From Streptomyces sp. B21-083 (GTDB lineage: Bacteria > Actinomycetota > Actinomycetes > Streptomycetales > Streptomycetaceae), in assembly GCF_036898825.1 (NCBI RefSeq), contig NZ_JARUND010000002.1:3472001-3536000 (forward strand): a stretch of 64,000 bases of DNA, given 5' to 3'. Made by a program: the position numbers and the translations under genes. The notes under the pieces are model-generated. The model worked only from the letters and a program-made list of their open reading frames with translations, searched no databases and was not told the DNA's origin. The first letter of the stretch is position 1; every line of letters starts with the position of its first letter. Shown here one piece after another: positions 7,433-14,587 of the stretch.

Positions 7433-8497
7433 ATGCCTTCTTCTCCCGTGCCGGGTGTCGACCGACGGCTCTTTCTCACGTCCCTGTTCGGCGCCGCCGC
7501 CGGCGTCGCCGGGTTGAGCGGCTGCGCCGCGAGCGCCTCCGCCGACGCCAAGGGCGCCTCGACCGCCCCGCTCGCCGACAGGGTTCCGGCCGGTACGAGC
7601 CTGAAGATCTCCTCGTATCTGGGCACCCAGCAACTCCAGTTGAAGTTGGGCAAGTTGGGTGACCTGCCGTTCAAGGTGTCGACGTGGGCGAACATCGGCG
7701 CAGGTCCCGACGTCATCAACGCCTTCCGTGCGGGCTCCCTCGACGTCGCCAACAACGCGGGCATCCCGCCGATCCAGGCGCACTACCAGGGCTACGACAC
7801 GAAGATCGTCGCGATCAACGTCACCCGTAAGCCGAACTACCTCTTCGCCACCAAGCCCGGCAGCGACATCCGCACGGTCGCGGACTTCCGGGGCAGGAAA
7901 CTCGCCTTCTCGCAGGGGCAGGCTCAGGGAGTCGTCCTCCTGCGGGCGCTGAAGCAGGCCGGGCTCGCGTACGACGAGGTCACGCTCGTCCCGCTGACCA
8001 GCAACCAGTTCTTCACCGCCCTGCAGTCGGGCCAGGTGGACATCGCACCGCTGGCCAACAGCCAGGCACCCGCGTATCTGCAGCAGTACGGCCCCAAGGG
8101 CGCCCACGCCATCGAGACGGACGTGGTCGACCTGCTCAACCTGCTGTGGGCGCCGGTCTCCGTGCTGAACGACTCCGCGAAGGCCGCCGCGATCGCCGCG
8201 TACATCCCGTACTGGGCGAAGGGCCAGGTGTGGGCGTACGAGAACCCCGACAGCTGGAACGAGGAGTTCTACGTGAAGACGCAGAACCTGACCCTCCCCC
8301 AGGCGCAGGCGATCACGAAGCTCGCCAACAAGCCTCTTCTCCCGCCGAGTTGGGCCGAGGCCATCAAGTGGGAGCAGGAGACCGCGGATCTGCTCGCGGA
8401 GGGCGGCTTCGTGGAGAAGTTCGACGTGAGTTCGCTCTTCGACCATCGCTTCGAGGGCATCGCGGCGAAGTCCGTGACCGCGGAGTACCGGAGGTGA
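7433..8497 (+). CDS. Sulfonate-type ABC transporter substrate-binding lipoprotein
   Basis: A 354-residue NMT1/THI5-like binding protein of the SsuA/TauA group. The N-terminus has a twin arginine (RR, 11-12), a hydrophobic core and lipobox LSGC with Cys31, so it is an exported lipoprotein, possibly via Tat. The body shows typical segments (GAGPDVINAFRAGSLDVA; ADFRGRKLAFSQGQAQGVVLL). It should capture an aliphatic or aryl sulfonate, or a related sulfur ester or sulfone, outside the membrane. ATG at 7433 has GGAG about 9 nt upstream. It is first of five genes on one strand: binding protein, permease, ATPase, flavin monooxygenase, TauD-type dioxygenase. Its stop nearly touches the permease start. 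Confidence 0.9.
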   Translation: MPSSPVPGVDRRLFLTSLFGAAAGVAGLSGCAASASADAKGASTAPLADRVPAGTSLKISSYLGTQQLQLKLGKLGDLPFKVSTWANIGAGPDVINAFRAGSLDVANNAGIPPIQAHYQGYDTKIVAINVTRKPNYLFATKPGSDIRTVADFRGRKLAFSQGQAQGVVLLRALKQAGLAYDEVTLVPLTSNQFFTALQSGQVDIAPLANSQAPAYLQQYGPKGAHAIETDVVDLLNLLWAPVSVLNDSAKAAAIAAYIPYWAKGQVWAYENPDSWNEEFYVKTQNLTLPQAQAITKLANKPLLPPSWAEAIKWEQETADLLAEGGFVEKFDVSSLFDHRFEGIAAKSVTAEYRR

Positions 8498-8502
8498 CCG
8501 CC

Positions 8503-9399
8503 GTGACCACGACAACGTCAGCGACCGCATCAGCGACAACCTCCACGTCCGCGTCTACGTCCACGACCAAGACCTCGGCCGTATCCGTCGCCGCCGGCGG
8601 AGAGCGTTCACAGGTCCGGCGGCGGCGTCGGCTCTCCCCCGGCAGGCGTCTGCCCGCCGCCCAGCTCATCGGTCCCGTCCTCGTCATCGCCCTGTGGGCC
8701 GTGGCCTCCGCCGCCGGACAGCTCGACCCGGCCGCGGTCCCGGCACCCTGGACCGTGCTGCGGACCGGCGTCCATCTGTGGACCGAGGGGACCCTCCCCG
8801 AGGACATCCTGACCTCGCTGCGGCGGGCCGCCTCCGGCTTCGCGATCGGCCTGACCGCAGGCATCGTCCTCGCCCTGGCGGCCGGGCTCAGCAGGGTCGG
8901 CGAGGCCCTGATCGACGGGACGGTGCAGCTCAACCGGGCGATCCCGACGCTGGGTCTGATCCCGCTGTTCATCCTCTGGCTGGGCATCGGCGAGACGTTC
9001 AAGATCGCGATCATCGCCATCGTCGTCTACATCCCGATCTATCTGAACACGCATGCCGCGCTGGCCGGCATCGACAGCCGCTTCGTCGAACTCGCCGAGG
9101 TACAGGGCCTGTCGAGGCTCCAGTTCGTCCGGCAGATCGTCATTCCCGGCGCGTTGCCCGGCTTCTTCGTCGGCCTGCGGCTCGGGGTCACCGGTTCCTG
9201 GCTGGGGCTGGTCGTCCTGGAGCAGATCAACGCCACCAACGGGCTCGGCTATCTGATGTTCCAGGCCCAGAACTACGGCCAGAGCGACGTCATCCTCGTC
9301 GGCCTCGCCGTCTACGGCATCTTCGGCCTGGTGTCCGACAGCGCGGTCCGTCTCATCGAACGGAGGGTGCTGTCATGGCGACGCACGCTGAGCAACTGA
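8503..9399 (+). CDS. Sulfonate-type ABC transporter permease
   Basis: A 298-residue inner-membrane permease of the SsuC/TauC/NrtB family with about six helices. The cytoplasmic EAA-type loop (ELAEVQGLSRLQFVRQIVIPG) contacts the ATPase. The first about 45 residues are unusually rich in Thr/Ser/Ala and then Arg, a lineage-specific extension. GTG at 8503 was chosen because GGAGG (8490-8494) is 8 nt away; GTG at 8494, overlapping the previous stop, is the alternative. The 3-prime end overlaps the ATPase gene by 25 nt, implying translational coupling. Confidence 0.9.
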   Translation: MTTTTSATASATTSTSASTSTTKTSAVSVAAGGERSQVRRRRRLSPGRRLPAAQLIGPVLVIALWAVASAAGQLDPAAVPAPWTVLRTGVHLWTEGTLPEDILTSLRRAASGFAIGLTAGIVLALAAGLSRVGEALIDGTVQLNRAIPTLGLIPLFILWLGIGETFKIAIIAIVVYIPIYLNTHAALAGIDSRFVELAEVQGLSRLQFVRQIVIPGALPGFFVGLRLGVTGSWLGLVVLEQINATNGLGYLMFQAQNYGQSDVILVGLAVYGIFGLVSDSAVRLIERRVLSWRRTLSN

Positions 9400-10091
9400 C
9401 CCGGCCCGCCGTCCGACTCCGGGGTCTGACCCGGTCGTTCGGGGGACGCACAGTCCTCGACGGCATCGACCTCGACATCCCGGCCGGGCAGTTCACGGCC
9501 CTGCTCGGGCACAGCGGCTCCGGCAAGAGCACCTTGCTACGGGCGGTCGCGGGCCTCGATCACGAGGTCGAGGGCAGCGGGCGACTCAGCGCCCCCGAGC
9601 GGGTGTCGGTGGTCTTCCAGGACTCGCGCCTGCTGCCCTGGCGGCGGGTGCTGGGCAACGTACTGCTGGGGACGGACGGCAAAGAGGCGGCGGCGAAGGG
9701 CCGGGAGGCTCTCGCCGAGGTCGGCCTGAAGGGCCGCGAACGCGCCTGGCCCAGCGAGTTGTCCGGCGGCGAGGCGCAGCGGGCCGCGCTGGCCCGGTCG
9801 TTGGTCCGGGAGCCCGAACTGCTGCTTGCCGATGAGCCGTTCGGTGCGTTGGACGCGCTCACGCGGATCAGGATGCACGGTCTGCTGAGGGAGCTGTGGG
9901 AGCGGCACCGGCCGTCCGTTCTCCTCGTCACGCACGACGTGGACGAGGCGGTCGCTCTCGCCGAGCGGGTGCTGGTGCTGGAGGAGGGGCGGATCGGTCT
10001 CGATCTGGCGATCGACCGTGAGGTGGCGGCTCGCGGTGAGTACAGGGGTTTGTTGCTCGGTGCGTTGGGTGTGACGGCGGATGTCCAGTGA
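9375..10091 (+). CDS. Sulfonate-type ABC transporter ATP-binding protein
   Basis: A 238-residue ATPase of the SsuB/TauB/NrtD group. Walker A is GHSGSGKST (45-53), Q-loop FQDSRLLPW, signature LSGGEAQ (129-135), Walker B LLLADEP (149-155), D-loop GALD and switch His in LLVTHD. It energises the adjacent permease. ATG at 9375 has GGAGGG upstream. The final residues degenerate into a short Val/Gly tail. A repeat-bearing 206-bp gap follows, so the two oxygenase genes may be partly uncoupled from the transporter genes. Confidence 0.92.
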   Translation: MATHAEQLTRPAVRLRGLTRSFGGRTVLDGIDLDIPAGQFTALLGHSGSGKSTLLRAVAGLDHEVEGSGRLSAPERVSVVFQDSRLLPWRRVLGNVLLGTDGKEAAAKGREALAEVGLKGRERAWPSELSGGEAQRAALARSLVREPELLLADEPFGALDALTRIRMHGLLRELWERHRPSVLLVTHDVDEAVALAERVLVLEEGRIGLDLAIDREVAARGEYRGLLLGALGVTADVQ

Positions 10092-10113
10092 GCGTCGGTG
10101 GGGGTGACCGTCC

Positions 10114-10196
10114 GCTGGGGGCTGCCGCCCCCAGGCCCCCGCTTCGGCCCTGAAGGGGCCTCGTCCTCAAGCTCCCCCAGAGGGGGGACCCCCAAC
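10114..10196 (+). repeat. Dispersed intergenic repeat, copy 1
   Basis: It begins with hairpin CTGGGGGC-TGCC-GCCCCCAG (10115-10134), followed by a conserved tail (CCCCCGCTTCGGCCCTGAA... CTCCCCCAG). A second copy lies at 28969-29052. It sits between the ATPase and monooxygenase genes, where it may act as a partial terminator or mRNA-stability element. Confidence 0.7.
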
Positions 10197-10297
10197 GGGC
10201 TGAATGTGACTGGGCCCGCGTCGGGAGGCACCGCACGGACCGGGACGAGATGCCCGGACCGGCGACGAAAAAGCCGTTTCAAGCAAAGGAAACACCC

Positions 10298-11632
10298 ATG
10301 ACCCGTCTCCTCCACCTCAACGCCTTCCTCATGAACACTGGTCACCACGAGGCCTCGTGGCGGCTTCCCGAGAGTGATCCGTACGCCCATGTCGAGCTGG
10401 ACCACTATGTGCGGCTCGCCCGGACCGCCGAACGGGGCACCTTCGATTCGCTGTTCCTCGCCGACGGGCCGCAGTTGTGGGGCAACCTGGCCCAGCGTCC
10501 CGCGGGTTCGCTGGAGCCGCTCACCCTGCTGACGGCCCTGGCGACGGCGACCAAGCACATCGGGCTGATCGCCACCGCCTCCACGTCGTACAACTCGCCC
10601 TACAACCTGGCCCGGAAGTTCGCCTCGCTCGACATCATCAGCGGTGGCCGGGCGGGCTGGAACATCGTCACCACCGCTGGTGCCGAGGCCGCCCGTAACT
10701 TCGGGCTCGACGCGGAGCCCGCCCATGCCCAGCGGTACGCCCGGGCCGCCGAGTTCCTCGATGTCGCCCTCAAGCTCTGGGACAGCTGGGAGGACGACGC
10801 GATCGTCGGCGACAAGGCTTCCGGCGTCTGGGGCGACGACGCGAAGGTCCATCCGCCGCGCCACCGGGGGACGTACTTCAGCGTCGAGGGCGCCCTCAAC
10901 GTGCCGCGTTCGCCGCAGGGTTACCCGCTGCTGGTGCAGGCGGGGTCCAGCGAGGACGGCAAGGCGTTCGCGGCCCGGTACGCGGAAGCCGTGTTCACCG
11001 CCCAGCAGACCGTCGAGGACGCGCAGGCCTTCTACGCCGACCTCAAGTCCCGTACGGCGGCGGCCGGTCGCGACCCCGACCACATCAAGGTGCTGCCCGG
11101 CATCGTCCCGGTGCTCGGCTCCACGGAGGCGGAGGCACTGGCGAACGAGCAGGTCCTGGAGGACCACATCGTGTACACGCACGGCGTGGACCGCCTGGAG
11201 AGTCTGCTGCAACTGCCCGGCGGGACCCTGGAGTTGGATGGCCCGCTGCCGGCGGATCTGCCGCCCGAGAGCGCGATCGAGGGCGCCAGGAGCCGCTACA
11301 CGCTCGTCGTCGAGCTGGCCAGGCGCGAGCGTCTCACCGTACGACAGCTCATCGGACGGCTCGGCGGCGGGCGCGGGCATCTCACCTTCGCCGGTACGCC
11401 CGAGCAGGTCGCCGATGAGATCGAGACCTGGTTCACCCGGGGTGCCGCCGACGGTTTCAACATCATGCCCGCCGTGCTGCCCTCCGGTCTCGACGCGTTC
11501 GTCGACCACGTCGTCCCGATCCTGCGCGCCCGCGGTCTGCTCCGCCGCGAGTACGGGCCCCGCCGCACCCTCCGCGAGACGTACGGCCTCCCGCGCCCCG
11601 CGAACCAGTACGCCACGCCCGCTCTCGTCTGA
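10298..11632 (+). CDS. FMNH2-dependent LLM monooxygenase (NtaA/SnaA/DszA family)
   Basis: A 444-residue bacterial-luciferase-fold monooxygenase. Family segments include LNAFLMNTGHHEASWR at the start, the LYNSPYNLARKFASLD-type motif, SGGRAGWNIVTT and a C-terminal FAGTPEQVADEIETWF. Members need a partner flavin reductase and oxidise sulfones, nitrilotriacetate and similar compounds. Next to a sulfonate transporter and a TauD-type enzyme, the most economical role is oxygenolytic C-S cleavage of an imported sulfone or sulfonate. No flavin reductase is encoded nearby, so reduced FMN would come from elsewhere. ATG at 10298 has AAGGAAA at good spacing. The dioxygenase gene starts 57 nt downstream. 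Confidence 0.85.
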   Translation: MTRLLHLNAFLMNTGHHEASWRLPESDPYAHVELDHYVRLARTAERGTFDSLFLADGPQLWGNLAQRPAGSLEPLTLLTALATATKHIGLIATASTSYNSPYNLARKFASLDIISGGRAGWNIVTTAGAEAARNFGLDAEPAHAQRYARAAEFLDVALKLWDSWEDDAIVGDKASGVWGDDAKVHPPRHRGTYFSVEGALNVPRSPQGYPLLVQAGSSEDGKAFAARYAEAVFTAQQTVEDAQAFYADLKSRTAAAGRDPDHIKVLPGIVPVLGSTEAEALANEQVLEDHIVYTHGVDRLESLLQLPGGTLELDGPLPADLPPESAIEGARSRYTLVVELARRERLTVRQLIGRLGGGRGHLTFAGTPEQVADEIETWFTRGAADGFNIMPAVLPSGLDAFVDHVVPILRARGLLRREYGPRRTLRETYGLPRPANQYATPALV

Positions 11633-11689
11633 AGCCAGGGCCCTCGAACCGGTCGACCCCGCCGTCCTCATCCCCGAAAGGATCCGCAC

Positions 11690-12598
11690 ATGTCCGGCAT
11701 CGAAATCCAGAAGGTCACCGCGAACATCGGCGCCCGGGTGTCCGGCGTGGACATCTCCAAGCCACTCGACGAGGACCAGGTCGCCGCCCTCCGGGAGGCA
11801 CTGGGCGTCCACAAGGCCCTGGTCTTCGACGACGTGAACCTCGACGACGAGGGCCAGCAGGCCTTCGTCCGCCACTTCGGCGAACTGACCACAGCCCATC
11901 CGACCGTGCCGTCCGTCGACGGCGCCGCGAACGTCCTGCCCGTCGACAGCGAGCGGGGCCGCGCCGCCAACCACTGGCACACGGACGTCACCTTCGTCCT
12001 CAACCCGCCGCAGGCCAGCACCCTGCGCAGCATCACGGTCCCGCCGTACGGCGGCGAGACCCTGATCGCCAGTTCGGCCGCCGCCTACCGTGATCTGCCG
12101 GAACCCCTGCGGAAGTTGGCCGACAACCTGTGGGCCGAACACACCAACGACTACGACTACGCGGTGCCGGACGAGACCCTCGACGAGGAACTGGCCGCCC
12201 AGCGCGCCCAGTTCACGTCCATCACGTTCCGCACGGCCCACCCGGTCGTCCGCGTCCACCCCCTGACCGGCGAACGCGGGCTGTTCATCGGCGGGTTCGC
12301 GCAGCGGATCGTCGGTCTGCCGGTCGCCGAGTCCCGCAAGATCCTGGATCTGCTGCAGGCGTATGTCACCCGCCCGGAGAACGTCCTGCGCCACCGCTGG
12401 TCGCCGAACCAGCTCGTCCTCTTCGACAACCGCATCACCCAGCACTACGCCGTCGACAACTACAACGGCCTGCCGCGCCGCCTGCACCGGGTGACCATCG
12501 CCGGTGACATCCCGCTCGGCATCGAGGGCAAGGAGAGCTACTCGATCGCGGGTGACGCCTCGCACTACACGTCGGTCGCCACTGTCGCCCAGTCGTAG
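11690..12598 (+). CDS. TauD/TfdA-family Fe(II)/2-oxoglutarate dioxygenase
   Basis: A 302-residue dioxygenase with the complete facial triad: HTD (His97, Asp99) and distal His252 (TQHYAV), plus the 2-oxoglutarate-binding Arg267 in LHRVTI. TauD-type enzymes hydroxylate the carbon next to sulfur in taurine, alkanesulfonates or sulfate esters, releasing sulfite or sulfate. With the upstream transporter and flavin monooxygenase this completes a scavenging module that can attack a substrate by two chemistries. ATG at 11690 has AAAGGATC upstream. It is the last gene of the unit and is followed by a strong T-rich terminator 26 nt after the stop. Confidence 0.9.
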   Translation: MSGIEIQKVTANIGARVSGVDISKPLDEDQVAALREALGVHKALVFDDVNLDDEGQQAFVRHFGELTTAHPTVPSVDGAANVLPVDSERGRAANHWHTDVTFVLNPPQASTLRSITVPPYGGETLIASSAAAYRDLPEPLRKLADNLWAEHTNDYDYAVPDETLDEELAAQRAQFTSITFRTAHPVVRVHPLTGERGLFIGGFAQRIVGLPVAESRKILDLLQAYVTRPENVLRHRWSPNQLVLFDNRITQHYAVDNYNGLPRRLHRVTIAGDIPLGIEGKESYSIAGDASHYTSVATVAQS

Positions 12599-12624
12599 GC
12601 CCCCGTCCCCTGCGCTTCTCCCGA

Positions 12625-12661
12625 AAAAAGACCCTCGCGCCCTGCACGCGAGGGTCTTTTT
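12625..12661 (+). terminator. Rho-independent terminator with T-tract
   Basis: A 15-bp perfect stem (12625-12639 with 12647-12661), 7-nt loop, A-run on the left and T-run on the right. It is a textbook intrinsic terminator and can act on both strands. It closes the sulfur operon. Confidence 0.92.
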
Positions 12662-12676
12662 GTTGCTAGTGTGCAC

Positions 12677-12693
12677 TTGCAAGTAATATGCAA
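12677..12693 (+). promoter_or_regulatory. Nur-box-like operator upstream of broken sodF
   Basis: TTGCAA-GTAAT-ATGCAA at 12677-12693 fits the reported Streptomyces Nur (nickel-responsive Fur homologue) consensus TTGCAA-N5-TTGCAA with one mismatch. Nur with nickel represses Fe-superoxide dismutase. The site lies 22 nt before the sodF start codon, with a GAGGGGAC ribosome-binding site between. Confidence 0.7.
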
Positions 12694-12715
12694 TAAGAGG
12701 TCGAGGGGACCCCGC

Positions 12716-13323
12716 ATGCCCGTCTACACGTTCCCTGAGCTGCCGTACGACTACTCCGCGCTCATTCACTCCGAGGGATGGCTTCACGCCGGACCCGCTC
12801 TTGCCGACCGTCGGCCCCGTATCGTTCAGCGCAGCAGGTCCAAGACCTGCCCGGCGGCCGGGAGGGTCGTCGACAGACGGACTTGAGCGCCGCCGAACTC
12901 CCCGGAGCGATCCAAAGGAGAGTCTCCGACTTTCGGGTCGGAGAGAACTCCAATGGCACAACATGACGGGGAAGCCCCCGGGCGGCGAGCCGGAGAACAT
13001 GAACCCTCGGCTTTTTCGCCGCGCCCACAACCCAGTTCCCCAAGGCCGCCGCCACCCAGGGTTCGGGCTGGGGCGCCCTCGCCCACGAGCCGCTCAGCGG
13101 ACGGCTGATCGTCGAGCAGGTCTACGACCATCAGGGCAACGCCGGCCAGGGTTCCGTGCCGATCCTGGTCTTCGACGCCTGGGAGCACGCCTTCTATCTC
13201 CGGTACCGGAACCAGAAGGTCGACTTCATCGACGCGATGTGGGCCGTCGTCAACTGGCAGGACGTGGCCCGGCGATACGCGGCCGCCAAGTCCCGTACAG
13301 ATGTACTGCTGTTGGCGCCCTGA
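12716..13323 (+). pseudogene. sodF: Fe-superoxide dismutase pseudogene
   Basis: Remains of a cytoplasmic Fe/Mn-superoxide dismutase (intact length about 210 residues). The start reads MPVYTFPELPYDYSAL in frame, then the frame diverges and about 75 codons including the first metal-ligand His region are lost or scrambled. A middle piece LSG...WHNMTGKPPGGEPENM (about 12930-13000) is in another frame. The C-terminal third ([55 protein letters not shown]) is intact in the third frame up to TGA at 13321. At least two frameshifts and an internal rearrangement preclude activity. The RBS and Nur-like operator remain. From memory, S. coelicolor carries sodF1 in a similar neighbourhood. Confidence 0.88.
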
Positions 13324-13408
13324 GCAGACCGCGCACACAACGCCTTCAGCTGTGAAGCGTCCTGCCTCGTGATCGTCTTCTCACCGAACGCGACGGCAGG
13401 CGAATGAC

Positions 13409-13447
13409 GGGCGGCCCCCGCGAGGACATGACTCGCGGGGGCCGCCC
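13409..13447 (+). terminator. 16-bp GC-rich hairpin after the sodF remnant
   Basis: The perfect arms 13409-13424 and 13432-13447 are separated by a 7-nt loop. It probably was the sodF terminator and persists although the gene is broken. Confidence 0.7.
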
Positions 13448-13529
13448 CATTCCCTAGGCCTCTGCGCGGACCTACTCTCATGGGTCCGGGACATCAGTCC
13501 ACCGGAGCCCGCCACACCGGGAGGATCAC

Positions 13530-13781
13530 ATGCTGTCGATGCGGTGCGTGAACTGCGCAGGCACGGTCCAGGATTTCCGCAGGCTCACCGACGCGGAGAA
13601 GACGTACGTCGAGGGGCAGAAGCCGAAACACACCCGCCTGGGCGCCTACTACCGCTGCACCCGCGACGGCTGCCTGCGCTTCCAGCGGTGGGGGAACCAC
13701 AAGGACGGAGGCTCCTTCCCCAAGCCGGAGGCCGAGGCTCCCGACAAGAACTCCGAACTGGAAGCCAAGGCCAAAGGCTGA
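13530..13781 (+). CDS. Small zinc-ribbon-like hypothetical protein
   Basis: An 83-residue protein with two cysteine pairs, CVNC (6-9) and CTRDGC near residue 45, spaced like a treble-clef or zinc-ribbon fold. The C-terminus is Lys/Glu-rich and charged. ATG at 13530 has GGGAGGATCAC upstream; ATG at 13539 is possible. It converges with the DsbA-family gene, 13 nt apart. No function can be assigned; nucleic-acid or protein binding is typical for such small ribbons. Confidence 0.65.
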   Translation: MLSMRCVNCAGTVQDFRRLTDAEKTYVEGQKPKHTRLGAYYRCTRDGCLRFQRWGNHKDGGSFPKPEAEAPDKNSELEAKAKG

Positions 13782-13794
13782 AGGGCCGGTCGCC

Positions 13795-14451
13795 CTACAG
13801 GTTGCTGAAGTCCGGGCCCGCCGTCCGCGAGCGCTTGATCTCGTAGAACCCGGGGACCGAGGCGACCAGGAGAGTGCCGTCCCACAGCTTGGCGGCCTCC
13901 TCGCCCTTGGGAGCCGGGGTGACGACCGGGCCGAAGAAGGCGATCTGCTCGCCGTCGGCGCCGGGGACCGCGATCACCGGGGTGCCGACGTCCTGGCCGA
14001 CCTTGCTGATGCCCTCCTTGTGGGAGGCGCGCAGCTCGGCGTCGAACTCGAAGTCCTGCTGCTCGGCGTAGTCGATCAGGTCGGCGGGCAGGCCGACGTC
14101 GGCCAGGGCGCCGGCGATCGCCTCAAGGGTCGGCCCCTCGCCACCGTTGTGGATGCGCGTGCCCATGGCCGTGTAGAGGGGGCCGAGGACGTCGGCGCCG
14201 TGCTTCTGCCAGGCCGCCGTCACGACCTTCACCGGCTGCCAGGCCTTCACCGCGAGCATCTCGCGGTACTCGTCGGGCAGCTCGTCGAGCTTGTCCTCGT
14301 TGAGCACGGCCAGGCTCATGATGTGCCAGCTGACCTCGATGTCACGGACCTTCTCCACCTCCAGGACCCACCGGGAGGTCATCCAGGCCCAGGGACAGAG
14401 CGGGTCGAACCAGAAGTCGACGGGGGTCTTGGTCGAACTCGTCTCGGACAT
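13795..14451 (-). CDS. DsbA-family protein, mycothiol-dependent nitroreductase (Rv2466c)-like
   Basis: A 218-residue cytoplasmic thioredoxin-fold protein with a helical insertion. It begins VDFWFDPLCPWAW, placing the active-site motif at CPWA (19-22); the mycobacterial Rv2466c has CPWC. The cis-Pro loop is GTPVIAV. Rv2466c-type enzymes use mycothiol to reduce disulfides and nitro compounds during oxidative stress. Loss of the second cysteine implies a monothiol mechanism. ATG at 14451 has an AGGAG sequence just upstream. It is divergent from aminopeptidase N and lies next to the sodF remnant, so the area has an oxidative-stress flavour. Confidence 0.83.
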   Translation of the reverse strand: MSETSSTKTPVDFWFDPLCPWAWMTSRWVLEVEKVRDIEVSWHIMSLAVLNEDKLDELPDEYREMLAVKAWQPVKVVTAAWQKHGADVLGPLYTAMGTRIHNGGEGPTLEAIAGALADVGLPADLIDYAEQQDFEFDAELRASHKEGISKVGQDVGTPVIAVPGADGEQIAFFGPVVTPAPKGEEAAKLWDGTLLVASVPGFYEIKRSRTAGPDFSNL

Positions 14452-14587
14452 GGGTCTCCTAGAGAAGATGCGCTTTCAAGGGGCAACGCATCCGCGCCAC
14501 CGTCGCATTCCCGGGTGCTCGGTGTCAGTGGTGCGTGACAGGATCGGTGCTGGTCGGCCGTACTGATGACAATCGAGGGAGTGCTCC

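Noticed and set aside
9560..13030. Very long minus-strand open frame opposite the sulfur oxygenase genes
   Set aside because: It is a mirror of real plus-strand genes in GC-rich DNA, has no family similarity, runs through a strong terminator and has no RBS. Similar shadows opposite both pepN genes (14525-16780, 29134-31638) and the subtilase (22809-26090) were also dropped.
12716..13323. Three small separate genes in place of sodF
   Set aside because: The pieces match consecutive parts of one superoxide dismutase in three frames, so a single pseudogene explains them better.
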